From contig JAJIRX010000008.1 in NCBI GenBank assembly GCA_023853785.1, forward strand, positions 1 through 64,000: a stretch of DNA of 64,000 nt. Direction: 5' to 3'. How positions within the stretch are numbered: position 1 is the first letter of the stretch; each line of letters opens with the position of its first letter. The notes beneath the pieces are model-generated. The model was not told the DNA's origin. It did no database searches and worked only from the letters and a program-made list of their open reading frames with translations. Below are positions 35,383-47,252 of the stretch, piece by piece. The position numbers and the translations under genes are program-made. The DNA comes from Psilocybe azurescens. Lineage: Eukaryota > Basidiomycota > Agaricomycetes > Agaricales > Agrocybaceae.

Positions 35383-35728
35383 CTCAAATAATTAAAGGTG
35401 CAATTGGAAATGACAATTAGGCTAGGAGATAGCTTTTTCTTATAGTTTTGTCTTTCTGTACTCAATTTAACACCAAAAATGAAAATTTCGAGTGTATTCT
35501 GTTTAGATACTGAATTTCCTCATTTCTAGCTTTCCAACGCATATTTACTCAAGTGAAACAACCAAGAATTGGTGGATCTATGGCTTGTACAAGTTTTGAT
35601 GCATTTCGCAGGCACTTTAGGCCTGGGTATATCCGGATTAGGGTGAACCAAACCCGAACCGTACCGTATTTGGTAAAAACCATGGGCCAGATACGGATCC
35701 AAACTGGTTGTATCCATGACAGGCCTTA

Positions 35729-37604
35729 TATGGGCATACATGTAGTTCTGCGATAATGGTCTCAACAGGTTATGATGTAACATGGTGTGGATGCATATCT
35801 GGGTACTTATTTGAATGGTGATTTTTTCTTGTACTGAATCAATTTGTTCTTATATATTCTTACCCAAATGCATTGTGGTGGCTCCACTTCAATTAAGCCG
35901 AGTCAGTGGGCTCTTCTTATATCGCTATGGTGTTCCTCTATCTACTGTAATAGTTTGATGGTTTGATGATGTTTGGCAGATGCAGGATGCTATTAAATAG
36001 GCTGGGAGACTGGACACGGGGATGGGATGGGATGATACCCAAGTAGCTCGCATAACTGGGAATGTTGCATTCGTGATGAAGAGCCTCGGAGTGTGAGTGG
36101 GCTGCCTGCCCCCAGAAAGAACTGTGTGCAATTTGTTACATAATGGGTGTCTATATATGATTCCCAGAAGGTCTTGCAGGTTGATGTGTTTCGAATTAGA
36201 TGCATATATCTACACTTAAAAGCACAATAGATACTGTTTTAAGTTGAATAGGAGTACAGTGTTGGACTCAAAATTTTTAATTTGACTGGATCAATGAATG
36301 TATAGATCATTGATTGAGTAGCATTATGACACTTTTGATAAATTTTGTCTCCTTGGAGTTCTACAATGTCTACAAATACATGATCATTTGCAGAATACAC
36401 TTTGAAGTTCAAATATGACTACCCTTCTTGTAGAAGAGTAGCTTCCTCATGAAATCTACATGCCTCTCCATTTAATGAGATCATATACACCCCTAGTGGT
36501 GTATCATTACAACTGACTTGATGAGGGATCTCCGGGGCTTGCAGTAATGGCTGAATAATCTCTCACCTTGCCTTTCCAGGCCAACTTTTGTTCTTACAGG
36601 TACCCCACACCAACGACAAAGCCAATGATATCCACAGACCAGACACCCATCCATTCAGGCATCATAAACATAAATCTACATTTCCCAGGGCCATTGCTAT
36701 GCATCCCACCAGAGCTCTTGCAACCCATCTTTGTACACATCACCCATTGACCCTGTCTTCCAGACTTCTCCACCACGAAGCCAAACCCTATCTCTATGCA
36801 TCTCCTGTAAATTCCAGATGCTCCCGACCAATACAGCAACACCCTTACCCCAATCTGCATCTATAATATTTAAACCAACATCCAACCACAAAACACAAAC
36901 ACATACTGCCCTCCTGTGTCTTGCTGTCCTGGTGCAATTTTAGCACATAGTCCATGATGTCTATAATTCCTACCTCCATCACTAATACAGATTATGAATA
37001 AAGGACTCTGTGCAATGATGGTTTTGAGAGTGTTGGTTTATTGCTAGGACCTGCACATGAGAATTGTATTTGAATAGACATTGTGTTGAGTCATCAGCTC
37101 TGATTTTCAGATAAAATGTGTATAGGTCACTAAGGCTTCGACTGGTGAGTCAGTGTGCCCTGAAACTCAGTTTGCAAGTCTGTGAATTTGATATATTGGG
37201 GATGTGGCTGTGCAAGTTATCGAGCTAAGAACGGAGACAGGAGATCCTCCCCAGGGGGGAAAGGTGATTAGGATTTGAGGTAAAGGTAGAAAAAGTGGGT
37301 GCAGGTGCAGACAATAATGGGGAAGTGTATGAAGGAGATTGTGATTGTATAGTGAAGCAGAGCGACAAACAGAACAAATTTCCAGGCTTCATACAAGAAA
37401 TATGGGTGGAAATATGTAGGATAAAAAGAGCAGAAAAATACTAATGCCACTCATCCAGCTCTGCTCCCTTTATATTATGTGCAATGTGGACGGTGAGGGA
37501 TGGTGTACTGCCCTGGCTTTTGAGTTCAAATTCAAACTACTCCGACTCATGTCCCTCTGCTCAATTGCTCTGCATCTGCATATCTACACATACTGATCTT
37601 ACAC
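35729..37604. other. AT-rich intergenic stretch, no gene seen
   Basis: Only short open frames without recognisable domains. A minus-strand frame at 36594-36860 is hydrophobic and Gly-rich but has no supporting feature. Confidence 0.4.
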
Positions 37605-38632
37605 TGTAACATATGATATGATAGAAAGTACAGTTACAGTGTAGCATTTCATATGGGTTCAGTGAACCCTCTGAACCAGTGAATGTTTCCCTTCCATTTT
37701 GGGCAGCATACACTGTACCATATGATATGGTACACTAAATCCACCCAATGGCTTATACCCAGGCATCTTTTCAGGCTGTCTGGCATACATTCTGTGGCTC
37801 TGGGGTGTCTACAGAAAACTGGTAAAGCCTTAATTTTGCAATGAATTGACAAGCATTGGTGCACACACCATAATAAATTATGAGTGAGCAACCAGGAAAG
37901 AACCGGACTGTAAATGCAATTTAAACAAGCCCAGAATCATGCAAATCGGACAGGGTTTGAGGGAGATATAATAGTTGTAATGATCCAATTTTGTGTATTT
38001 GGCCCTGGGGCAGGGCGGGAATGAGTGCCACTCCGGTCCCGGTCCCGGGTGTAAAATGCATGAAAAAATCTGGACAAAATTCCAATCAAAATGAGCCTAG
38101 AAACAGCCAAAACAGACAGAATTTGAGTGATATATGTGGGTTGTAAATTTCCAATTTTTTGCTGTATTTGGCCTTGGACCGGAACTGGAACTGGAAATGG
38201 GACCGGGGACACAGGCTACTGCATAGCACAAAAATAGGCACGGAAATCTGATTCAAACAAACCTATAATCATTAAAAACAGGAGGTCTTTACACAGCCCC
38301 CCATTTTTTGGTCGGACTCCGGTCGGACTCCGTCGGACTTTCTATATTCAGAATGACAATTTTTCTGGTCTAGGACTGCTGAAATTTTCCGGTGAGATTC
38401 CGGTGAGATTCCGGTGAAAGTCCGACCGGACTACAAGTCCAACGGACTGTCCGGGCGGACTGTCCACTGGAAATGACCGGACAGGACCAACGGAAGTCCA
38501 ATGGAAGTCCATTGGAATCCCACCGGACATGACCATTGGAATTCCAGCGGACAAGTCCAACAGAATTCCAATGGAAGTCCAACGGATGTCCTTTTATTAT
38601 AATTTATACTAGTATAGAAAAAAAAAGACACT

Positions 38633-38703
38633 AGCGAGAATTGAACTCGGGCATCGGAGAATGCCGGACGCAAGCAGGATAAACCAACTGAGCCACAAAG
38701 GCT
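38633..38703 (-). other. tRNA-like segment in family A copy 2
   Basis: Minus strand: GCCTTTGTGGCTCAGTTGG (A box TGGCTCAGTTGG) and CCGAGTTCAATTCTCG (B box within a 4-5 bp stem), followed by a run of T residues at 38618-38626 that would terminate pol III. Acceptor-stem pairing is poor, so it is tRNA-derived rather than a working tRNA. Confidence 0.7.
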
Positions 38704-38849
38704 TATGAAAAATAATAAAATTAGTTAAATACATAGCGATGCCGCCCGAAATTCTCGGCACTGCTCGGCACGGGACAAGCAACAACGCGCACGTGACATA
38801 TTGATGCCACGTCGGTCCGTTGTTGATTCCGACTAACCCTTTTCCTTCC

Positions 38850-39650
38850 ACCACCACCACCGCCTCGTCGGTCGGAGCCAGGCGAGAGCCAACCCGACAG
38901 CGACAGAGGACGAGAAACGACCACGGCGGCCACACCGACAAGGACGAGGGCGACTGCGACAGCGACAACGAGGGCGCGGACGAGGGCGCGGAGCGAGGAC
39001 CAGCGGACCGCGAGCGGCGAGGACCGCAAGGGACCGTGAGGACGACGGCTAGGACGACGGCTAGGACCACGACCACGACGGTGAGGACCAAGACACCCGG
39101 CGTGGACCAGGGCGGCGAGGACGGCGGCGAGCAGGGAGACGGCAGCGGCGAGTACAGCGAGAGCAAGGGCGACGGCGAGGGTGAGTACGGCGGGCGAAAG
39201 GCAGTATGGCGGCGAGAGAGTACAGCGGCGGGGACAAGAAACGACGGCGGGGGCGGAGGACGACAGCGAGGCGAAGTACAGCGGCGAGGGCGAGTACAAC
39301 AGCGGGACGAGGGACGACAGCGAAGCGAGTATCGGCGGCGAGGCGAGTACGGCGGCGAAGTACAGCAGCGGGGACGAGGGGCGACAGCGAGGGCGAGGAC
39401 AACAGCGAGGGCGAGGGAGCGACAGCGAGGGGTCGACGGCGAGGGCGAGTCGGCGGCGGGGGCGGGGCGATGGCGAGGGGCGAGTACAGCGGCAGTCGCA
39501 GTACAGCGAGGGCGAGTACAGCGGGGAGCGAGTACAGCGGCGGGGACACCACGGCAGGTACGGCCGACGACAACACCGATGGCGACACCGACGCATACAA
39601 CGGGTACGGCTGACCACGACGCCAATAACGCAGACGGCGACACCACCAAT
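38850..39650 (+). repeat. Internal GC-rich repeat region of family A copy 2
   Basis: Begins with the conserved CCACCACCACCACCGCCTCG and GTCGGAGCCAGGCGAGAGCC block shared by copies 3 and 4, then continues as GCGACGGCGAGGGC-like units. All six frames are open for long stretches because of the composition, so no particular ORF is supported. Confidence 0.6.
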
Positions 39651-40519
39651 GTACCCTCGCCCCCTTTTTCCGTTCTTTCTTTCTGTTTTTCTTTTTTGTT
39701 TCTTTTTATTATGTTTTTATTTTATTTTTACCTGTATATAATCATGTAGTATATAGTTTTTAATATATTATATTACATTGTCACATAAATTTAAGCTAAG
39801 ATTAAAGTATTCCAGTTGGAATCCAATTGGATTCCATTCCATGTGAATTTAAAGTTGGACTTAGTGAAATTCACAAAGTCAGATAATAATGTAGTATATA
39901 GTTTACAATATATTATATTACATTGTTACATGAATTAAAGATAAGATTGAAGTATTATTCTAGTGACCTAGCTTCCTTAATATGGCTCCCAAAGCTTCCA
40001 AGAACACTGCTACTGTCCCTAACTCCCCTCCCAAGTCTGCAATTAAACCAGCGACAGTCCACTGGACATCCACTGGACATCCACTGGACATCCACTGGAC
40101 TCCACTGGACAGAGCACTCTTGGATCTGGTCTAATTAAGTGCTGAGAGTCCAGTGGAAGTCCACTGGAAGTCCAACGGAAGTCCAATGGACTGGACAGTC
40201 CGGCCAGTCCGCCTGTTTTCTGTCTTGAAGTGACTTGACCGGACTTTGACCGAATTTGGCCGGACTCTGACTGGACTGGTACCGAATTTTGTCAAGTCCA
40301 ATGGAATCCGTTGGGCGTCCAATGGACTGTCCATTGGAATTGGCTGGGTCCGGTGAAAGTCCATTGGAGTCCAACGGAATATGGGGGCACTGTAAAGTAC
40401 ACAAAAACAGATAAGATTTGAGGAGTATACATAGGCTGCAACATTGTACTGAACACAGGGATGTAAATAAAATTTGGTACAGGTAATGTAGTACAACATA
40501 GGCTCTATCATTGAAAAAT

Positions 40520-41480
40520 GCTGAGACCAAGCCCAGGAATTTTGGAATGGGGCAGAAATATGTCTGGAAACATGAATTATCATTGAAAAAGTGAATGCCA
40601 GGCCCAGGAATTTTGCAATAGGGTGGGAATATGTCCAGAATAGTGCTGGACATTGTAAACTGGGTCGGAAACATGAATTATCATTGAAAATAGTGCATGC
40701 CGGGCCCGGTAATTTTTGCAATGGGGTGGGAATATTTCTAGAAAAGTGCTGAAATTTGTAAACTGGGTCAGAAACATGAATTATTATTGAGAATAGTGCA
40801 TGCCAGGCCCAGGAATGTTTACAATAAGGCAGGAATATGTCCAGAAACATAAATTATCATTGAGAATAGTGCATGCTGAGCACAGGAATTTTTGCAATGG
40901 GGCAGGAATATGTCCGGAAACATAAATTATCATTGAGAATAGTGCATGCTGGGCCTGGGAATTTTGCAATGGAGCAGGAAGATGTCTGAACAAGTGCCGG
41001 ACATGGTAAATGGGGTCAGAAACATGAATTCTTATTGAGAATAGTGCATACTGGGCCCGGAAATTTCTAAAATAGGGCAGAAATTTGTCCGGAAACATGT
41101 ATTATCATTGACAAAGTGCAGACTAGGCCTAGGAATTTTTGAAATGGGGCAGGAATATGTCCAGACAAGTGCTAGACATGCTGAATTAGGTCAGAAATGT
41201 GTATTATCATTGAAAAATGCAGAGCACACTTGGGAATATGTCTGGATATTTATTGGGTATAGCAAACTGGGTTAGAAATGTGTATTATTATTGAAAACAA
41301 TTCAGGCCATGTCTGGGAATTTTTGAAATGTGCTGGAAATATGTCTGAACAGATGACAAACATGGAATTATGAGTTGAGTAGGCATGGAAATGTACAAAA
41401 TGGTTTGTAAAATACTCCAGAAACATGGATTATCATTGACAAAAACTCATACTGGATGTGGCAAGAGGTTAAATAGCCTG
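40520..41480. repeat. Tandem repeats in left arm of foldback 2
   Basis: Repeated blocks of AATATGTCCGGAAACATRAATTATCATTGA followed by GAATAGTGCATGC and CAGGAATTTTTGCAATGGGG, at intervals of about 70 or 140 bp. The mirror array lies at about 42490-43470. Confidence 0.8.
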
Positions 41481-41535
41481 TAAACATTTCTGATCAAGTC
41501 AATATAGACTCAGCCTTAAGACATGTATAATTGGT

Positions 41536-42446
41536 GTAGGATTTCTTTGACTGGGTTCAGAAACATGGAAAATATTCCACAACCATGTTCTGGTATATGT
41601 ATAATCAATGAGAACACTCAGCTCATGTGCTGAAACGTAGAACACAGTCCAATGATATTTTTGTACACTCATTCCCCTTTCAACTGCTCTGCCCTGTACT
41701 CTGTCTTATCACAATCTCTATATCTGGTCAGAGCTTGAAAGGGTACAGGTTGTAGGTGCACATGAGAGTTTAAATTTGGTTAGCAAGTGCACACTATTCT
41801 ATCACCCATTATTTTTTCTCCTTCTATACTTTCCCCAGGCAAGATGTCAGTTAGTGAAATGAGTTGTGTGAATGAACTGCAAGTATGGGTGGTCAATGTG
41901 CATATGTGGGAGAGAAAGCATGTGCAGTGCTACTTGTTAGTTGTCATGCCTGCCTTCCCATTGCATGGATTCTAAAATTCAGGTCAAGCACTAAAAGAAC
42001 TGACAGACATTTCCGGCTGATTGTTAACATTATTAAGCAGATTGACATGGATGCATACTTGATAAAATCATTGCTGGTTGGATACTGGTATTTAATGAAA
42101 AAAGAGTGTGGTTGCATTCAAAACAAAAACTGATGCTGGTCATAAAAGTTGCAGAGGAGATTGAAAAACAAGCAAGTAGCAGTCTGATTGTTACTGCCAT
42201 TTGTAACTTGTGAAAGAAATTATACAAAGAGTGGAATAACCAGGGAAAAAAGTAAAAAGCAGCTGCAGCTTGCAGCTTGAACTGAAATGACCAATATGTC
42301 TACAGTTAGGTTAATTAACACAGATAAAATGAGGTATTGATACTAATTTCAATAGCAGTCAGATACTACAATGAATTGCACAAGAACTTCCACCCCATTT
42401 TGCTTTTTAGAATCATAATCTGTATGTCTGGAATAGTTTACAGATA
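41536..42446. other. Unique centre of foldback 2, no gene seen
   Basis: About 0.9 kb of AT-rich sequence without a credible reading frame; the longest open frames are below about 85 codons. Confidence 0.5.
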
Positions 42447-42489
42447 ATTATACATATGTCAAGGCTCAGTCCATATTGACGTGATCAGA

Positions 42490-43470
42490 AATGTTTACAG
42501 GCTATTTAACCTCTTGCCACATCCAGTATGAGTTTTTGTCAATGATAATCCATGTTTCTGGAGTATTTTACAAACCATTTTGTACATTTCCATGCCTACT
42601 CAACTCATAATTCCATGTTTGTCATCTGTTCAGACATATTTCCAGCACATTTCAAAAATTCCCAGACATGGCCTGAATTGTTTTCAATAATAATACACAT
42701 TTCTAACCCAGTTTGCTATACCCAATAAATATCCAGACATATTCCCAAGTGTGCTCTGCATTTTTCAATGATAATACACATTTCTGACCTAATTCAGCAT
42801 GTCTAGCACTTGTCTGGACATATTCCTGCCCCATTTCAAAAATTCCTAGGCCTAGTCTGCACTTTGTCAATGATAATACATGTTTCCGGACAAATTTCTG
42901 CCCTATTTTAGAAATTTCCGGGCCCAGTATGCACTATTCTCAATAAGAATTCATGTTTCTGACCCCATTTACCATGTCCGGCACTTGTTCAGACATCTTC
43001 CTGCTCCATTGCAAAAATTCCCAGGCCCAGCATGCACTATTCTCAATGATAATTTATGTTTCCGGACATATTCCTGCCCCATTGCAAAAATTCCTGTGCT
43101 CAGCATGCACTATTCTCAATGATAATTTATGTTTCTGGACATATTCCTGCCTTATTGTAAACATTCCTGGGCCTGGCATGCACTATTCTCAATAATAATT
43201 CATGTTTCTGACCCAGTTTACAAATTTCAGCACTTTTCTAGAAATATTCCCACCCCATTGCAAAAATTACCGGGCCCGGCATGCACTATTTTCAATGATA
43301 ATTCATGTTTCCGACCCAGTTTACAATGTCCAGCACTATTCTGGACATATTCCCACCCTATTGCAAAAATTCCTGGGCCTGGCATTCACTTTTTCAATGA
43401 TAATTCATGTTTCCAGACATATTTCTGCCCCATTCCAAAAATTCCTGGGCTTGGTCTCAGCATTTTTTCA
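42490..43470. repeat. Tandem repeats in right arm of foldback 2
   Basis: Inverted counterpart of the array at 40520-41480, with the same unit order and nearly the same sequence. Confidence 0.8.
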
Positions 43471-44656
43471 ATGATAGAGCCTATGTTGTACTACATTACC
43501 TGTACCAAATTTTATTTACATCCCTGTGTTCAGTACAATGTTGCAGCCTATGTATACTCCTCAAATCTTATCTGTTTTTAATGATTATAGGTTTGTTTGA
43601 ATCAGATTTCCGTGCCTATTTTTGTGCTATGCAGTAGCCTGTGTCCCCGGTCCCATTTCCAGTTCCAGTTCCGGTCCAAGGCCAAATACAGCAAAAATTG
43701 GAAATTTACAACCCACATATATCACTCAAATTCTGTCTGTTTTGGCTGTTTCTAGGCTCATTTTGATTGGAATTTTGTCCAGATTTTTTCATGCATTTTA
43801 CACCCGGGACCGGGACCGGAGTGGCACTCATTCCCGCCCTGCCCCAGGGCCAAATACACAAAATTGGATCATTACAACTATTATATCTCCCTCAAACCCT
43901 GTCCGATTTGCATGATTCTGGGCTTGTTTAAATTGCATTTACAGTCCGGTTCTTTCCTGGTTGCTCACTCATAATTTATTATGGTGTGTGCACCAATGCT
44001 TGTCAATTCATTGCAAAATTAAGGCTTTACCAGTTTTCTGTAGACACCCCAGAGCCACAGAATGTGAGGTCTTTACATGGCCCCCATTTTTGGTCGGACT
44101 CCGGTCAGACTCTGTCAGACTTTCTATATTCAGAATGAGGATTTTTCTGGTCTAGGACTGCTGAAAATTACTGGTGGGATTCCGGTGAGATTCCAGTGAA
44201 TGTCTGACTGAACTACAAGTCCAACGGACTGTCCAGGTGGACTGTCCACTGGAATAATTTCAAACCAGCAGTCAAAGTCCAATGGAAATGACCGGACAGG
44301 ACCAACAGAAGTCCATCGGAATCCCACCAGACAAGACCAACAGAATTCCAATGGAAGTCCAACCGAAGTCCAATGGACAGCAAGTACAGAGGGTTGTTCA
44401 TATTAGTATTAATCAAAAATAAAATATTAATAGAAAAATAGAACCTAGATCAATTAAAGAGATATCACACATATAGAGTCAATAGACTGGTATATTTTTC
44501 TGAGTGTATATGGTCCTTATCAACACAATTCTGTATTTTGTTCAGTCCACAGGGTGATTTCACAGGCACATGTGATGTGCACACGTGCCCAGCATCGGCT
44601 GATCGGCATGACAACAATCAAATGAACACATCCATCAGACCCCACCCTTTCTTCCG

Positions 44657-45590
44657 ACTACCACCACCACCACCTCGTTGGTCGGAGCCAGGCAACAGCT
44701 AACCCAACGCTGACGAAGGATGATGATGACCACAACAGCCATGCCAACAACAACAACAACAACAGCGACAACAAGGACCCAGATAAGGACGACCGTGAAT
44801 GTGACAACAAGGACCCGGACAAGGACGTAGGCAAGGACCCGGACATAGGTGAGGATGACCCGGACAAGGACAAGGGTGAGGGTGAGGGTGGCTACGACAA
44901 GGACAAGGACAGCAGCAGCGATGTTGATGAGGACAACGGCAACAGGTATGGATGGGTACAAGGACAGCAAGGACAGACAACGGCAACAAGGACAGGGATG
45001 GGGATGGGGATGACCACTGCGACAGTGATGAGGACAGGGACAGCAGCTGCAACAGTGACATGTATGGATGGGGACAACAGGGACAGGGACAAGGACAAGG
45101 ACAAGGATGGGGACAACAGCTGTGACAAGGACAAGGACAGGGACGGCAGCTGCAACAGCAACGGGTACGGATGGGTACAACAACAGCGGCTATGACACGG
45201 ACAACAGCAATGGGTACGAGGACAACATGGACAACATGTACAAAGGCAACAATGACGAGAACAGAGACAACAGCTGCGACAGCAATGAGGGCAACAGCAA
45301 TGGGTACGAGGATGGCGAGGACGGTGGCTGTGACAAGGACAAGCATGGCAGCTGCAACAGCAACAAGGGGGCAAACAATGGTGACATGTACTGATGGGTA
45401 TGAGGACGGTGGGTGCAACAGCGATGACAAGGCCAAAGATGACACAGATGGCAGCTGCGAAGATGACAACGAAGGGTACAATGCATACTGACAACCTGAC
45501 GGATGACACGTACTGCAAGATGACACATACAATAGACACAACGGACACCAACGGCCATGGCAGACATGTACGGCAAGGCTATGACATCCC
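44657..45590 (+). repeat. Internal Asp/Asn/Gly-coding repeat region of family A copy 3
   Basis: After the conserved CCACCACCACCACCTCGTTG/GTCGGAGCCAGGC block come degenerate GGACAACRRC-type hexamer repeats. Between about 45175 and 45394 one plus-strand frame reads as an acidic protein with spaced Tyr and Cys (SNGYEDN...MYKGNNDENRDNSCDSNEGN). Copy 4 gives the related DGYKDDT...TYKGEDNDNGCNSNEGN. Similarity at the protein level hints at coding, but shared descent of repeats also explains it. Confidence 0.5.
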
Positions 45591-46007
45591 CTCACCCCAC
45601 TTTTTATTTATTTGCTTATTTATTTATTTTTGTACATAACATTGTAGATAATAATGTAATACATAGTTTTCTATATATTATATTATACTGTTATGTGAAT
45701 CTACAATAAGTAATACATTCCAGTTGGAATCCAACTGGATTCCATTCCATGTGGAATTAAAGTTGGACTTGGTGAATTTCACTAAGTCCTCTCTTTAATG
45801 AACTAATTTGGAATGAACTTGGGTTCCAATTTATTTACTATATCAAGTCCACTGGAGTCCACTGGACTCCAGTGGACTGCAGTTATCTTAGTCCATATTC
45901 ACTGTATAGCATAAGATCTACTAAAGTACAGTGGAATCCACTGGAGTCCACTGGAGTCCACTGGACTCTGTTTACCTTTACACTCAGTATATAGGCAAGT
46001 CCAGTGG

Positions 46008-46409
46008 TGTTACGGTCTCAAGTTAGAATCACGCAGTGTGCATAATCTAACCACCAATCATTTACAAGAACAAGTTCAAGTTTGAGTTGAGCAGGTTAAG
46101 CAGGTTGGATTCTCAAAAACTAGCTAAAGAATACAGTGGATCCTTCCTGGTATAAATACTATGAACTGTACAGCAAGTTGAAACGAGATTGAATGTTCAT
46201 CAGCAGATGTATATAAGAATAAAGGAAACAGATCAAACGTTCATCAAAAGATGTATCATAAAAGATAGAAGTGAAAGTCCATCAGAGATATGATGGAGTT
46301 TCGTAGAATGATTGATGGCAAAGAAAAGGAAAAGAAAAAGAAAAAGAAAAGGAAAGGAAAAGAAAAGAAAAGAAAAGAGAAAAGAAAAAGAAAAAGACTT
46401 GTTATAACA
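46008..46409 (-). repeat. 3' LTR of chromovirus copy 2
   Basis: 402 bp, plus-strand ends TGTTACGGTCTC and GTTATAACA. It contains the purine-rich run (GAAAAG)n at about 46320-46400, complementary to the pyrimidine run of copy 1. Confidence 0.94.
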
Positions 46410-46472
46410 TTACCCCCATACTACACTCCTTATGCCTCAGAAGGAGTGAAGTCCATTATTTCTTCAAGTTCA

Positions 46473-47221
46473 TTAGTTTCTGTATGGTTCGCCTGTGATG
46501 TTCACAATTCTGGCGTTGTCGAGAAGATCCTCGTCAACTCCTCTATAATAGGGGTCAATGTGTTGCTCGTTTTCTGGGTTATAGCTACAGTCTCAAAAGG
46601 AATGTCCAGGTGCATATTGATAGCAGTAAATGCACTTGAACTCGGGGCATTTGGGGCGAATATGTCCGGGTTCACCGCATTGGTAACAGGTGACTGACAT
46701 TGTGGTCATCGAGCGATTTGTCGTAGCTGACAAAGCGTTGGACAAGCTTCGTTGACGAAGTCGTTGTCTTTGGAGATCGCCGAGGTGGAGGCGTAGGAGG
46801 GGAGATCTTCAGGGAGTGGAGGCGGGAGGCGAAATGGTTTTCACGCTGTGGGTGATTTGCGACAATGCTTTGTCAACATGTCATGGATTTCTCTTTCTAA
46901 TCCCCACGATTGAAGTTGATCCAGTAAAACTGTTGCCATAGTTTGTCGAGCACAAGACCGGAGCCTGGCAAGATGGATTTCTTGTTTTTCTTGCTGATGG
47001 GCTCTGGAGACCTTTGCTAGTTCGTTGATGGCAAGAATAGTGTCTGGGTCTTCAAAGTACAAGCAGATTTTCTGAGCTGTCTCGTCGTCGGCGAAGAGGT
47101 CCAGGGCTTCAAAGGTTGACAGTGTTTGAGCATAACGAGGCACGGCAGGTCGTTTGCCTTGTAGACATGAGTTGGCAGGGGTAGAAGAAGAAGAGGCAGC
47201 AGGAGTATTGATGAAAGACAT
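46473..47221 (-). pseudogene. ORF3 downstream of pol: Gag-like protein with two zinc knuckles, frameshifted
   Basis: The start ATG at 47219-47221 lies 32 bases after the pol stop, so this is a separate cistron. The first 126 codons (Ser-rich start, helical middle with LDLFADDETAQKICLYFEDP) are open to about 46841. After a frame change comes a basic Pro/Ser-rich part (SPPTPPPRRSPKTTTSS). In a further frame are CYQCGEPGHIRPKC (C-x2-C-x4-H-x4-C, near 46680) and, behind it, CIYCYQYAPGH with a following Cys (C-x2-C-x6-H-x4-C, with an in-frame TGA). It ends ITGEPYRN at 46473, matching copy 1. Order and knuckles resemble Gag; function is inferred. I know no standard name. Confidence 0.72.
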
Positions 47222-47252
47222 GTTGTGTTATTTTGATAGTTGGGGTATGGTT

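Larger units (their letters stand above)
33480..35728 (+). mobile_element. hAT transposon relic
   Basis: A 17 bp inverted repeat, TAAGGCCTGTCATGGAT at 33480-33496 and its complement at 35712-35728, encloses the C-terminal part of a hAT transposase on the plus strand. GGTTT/AACCG-rich palindromic motifs lie next to both ends (33500-33600, 35640-35700). At 2.25 kb it is short for an autonomous hAT, so most of the transposase gene is deleted. No clean 8 bp target duplication was found. Confidence 0.6.
38282..40402 (+). mobile_element. Family A TIR element, copy 2
   Basis: Starts GAGGTCTTTACACAGCCCCCC and ends GGGGGCACTGTAAAGTACAC, an imperfect TIR, flanked by AAAAACAG on both sides (38274-38281, 40403-40410). 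The opposite arm of foldback 2 (near 43570-43585, complement) has a single AAAAACAG in the same context, an empty site. Subterminal GGACTCCA-type repeats occupy 38320-38600 and 40040-40390. Between them are a tRNA-like segment and a GC-rich repeat region. Eight-base duplications suggest the hAT superfamily, but there is no transposase. Confidence 0.88.

Noticed and set aside
33480..35728. An 8-10 bp target duplication for the hAT relic (TACGGGCGTA versus TATGGGCATA)
   Set aside because: The two sequences differ at two positions and are not at equal distance from the inverted repeats, so chance similarity is likely.
38609..39649. Long Ser/Pro/Arg-rich open frames of 300 codons or more on both strands
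   Set aside because: They come from GCGACGGCGAG-type repeats inside family A copy 2; all frames are open and none has a domain or conserved start.
44699..45595. Minus-strand Cys/Ser/His-rich frame of about 300 codons
   Set aside because: Shadow of the GACAAC repeats of copy 3; the Cys pattern follows the repeat, not a metal-binding fold.
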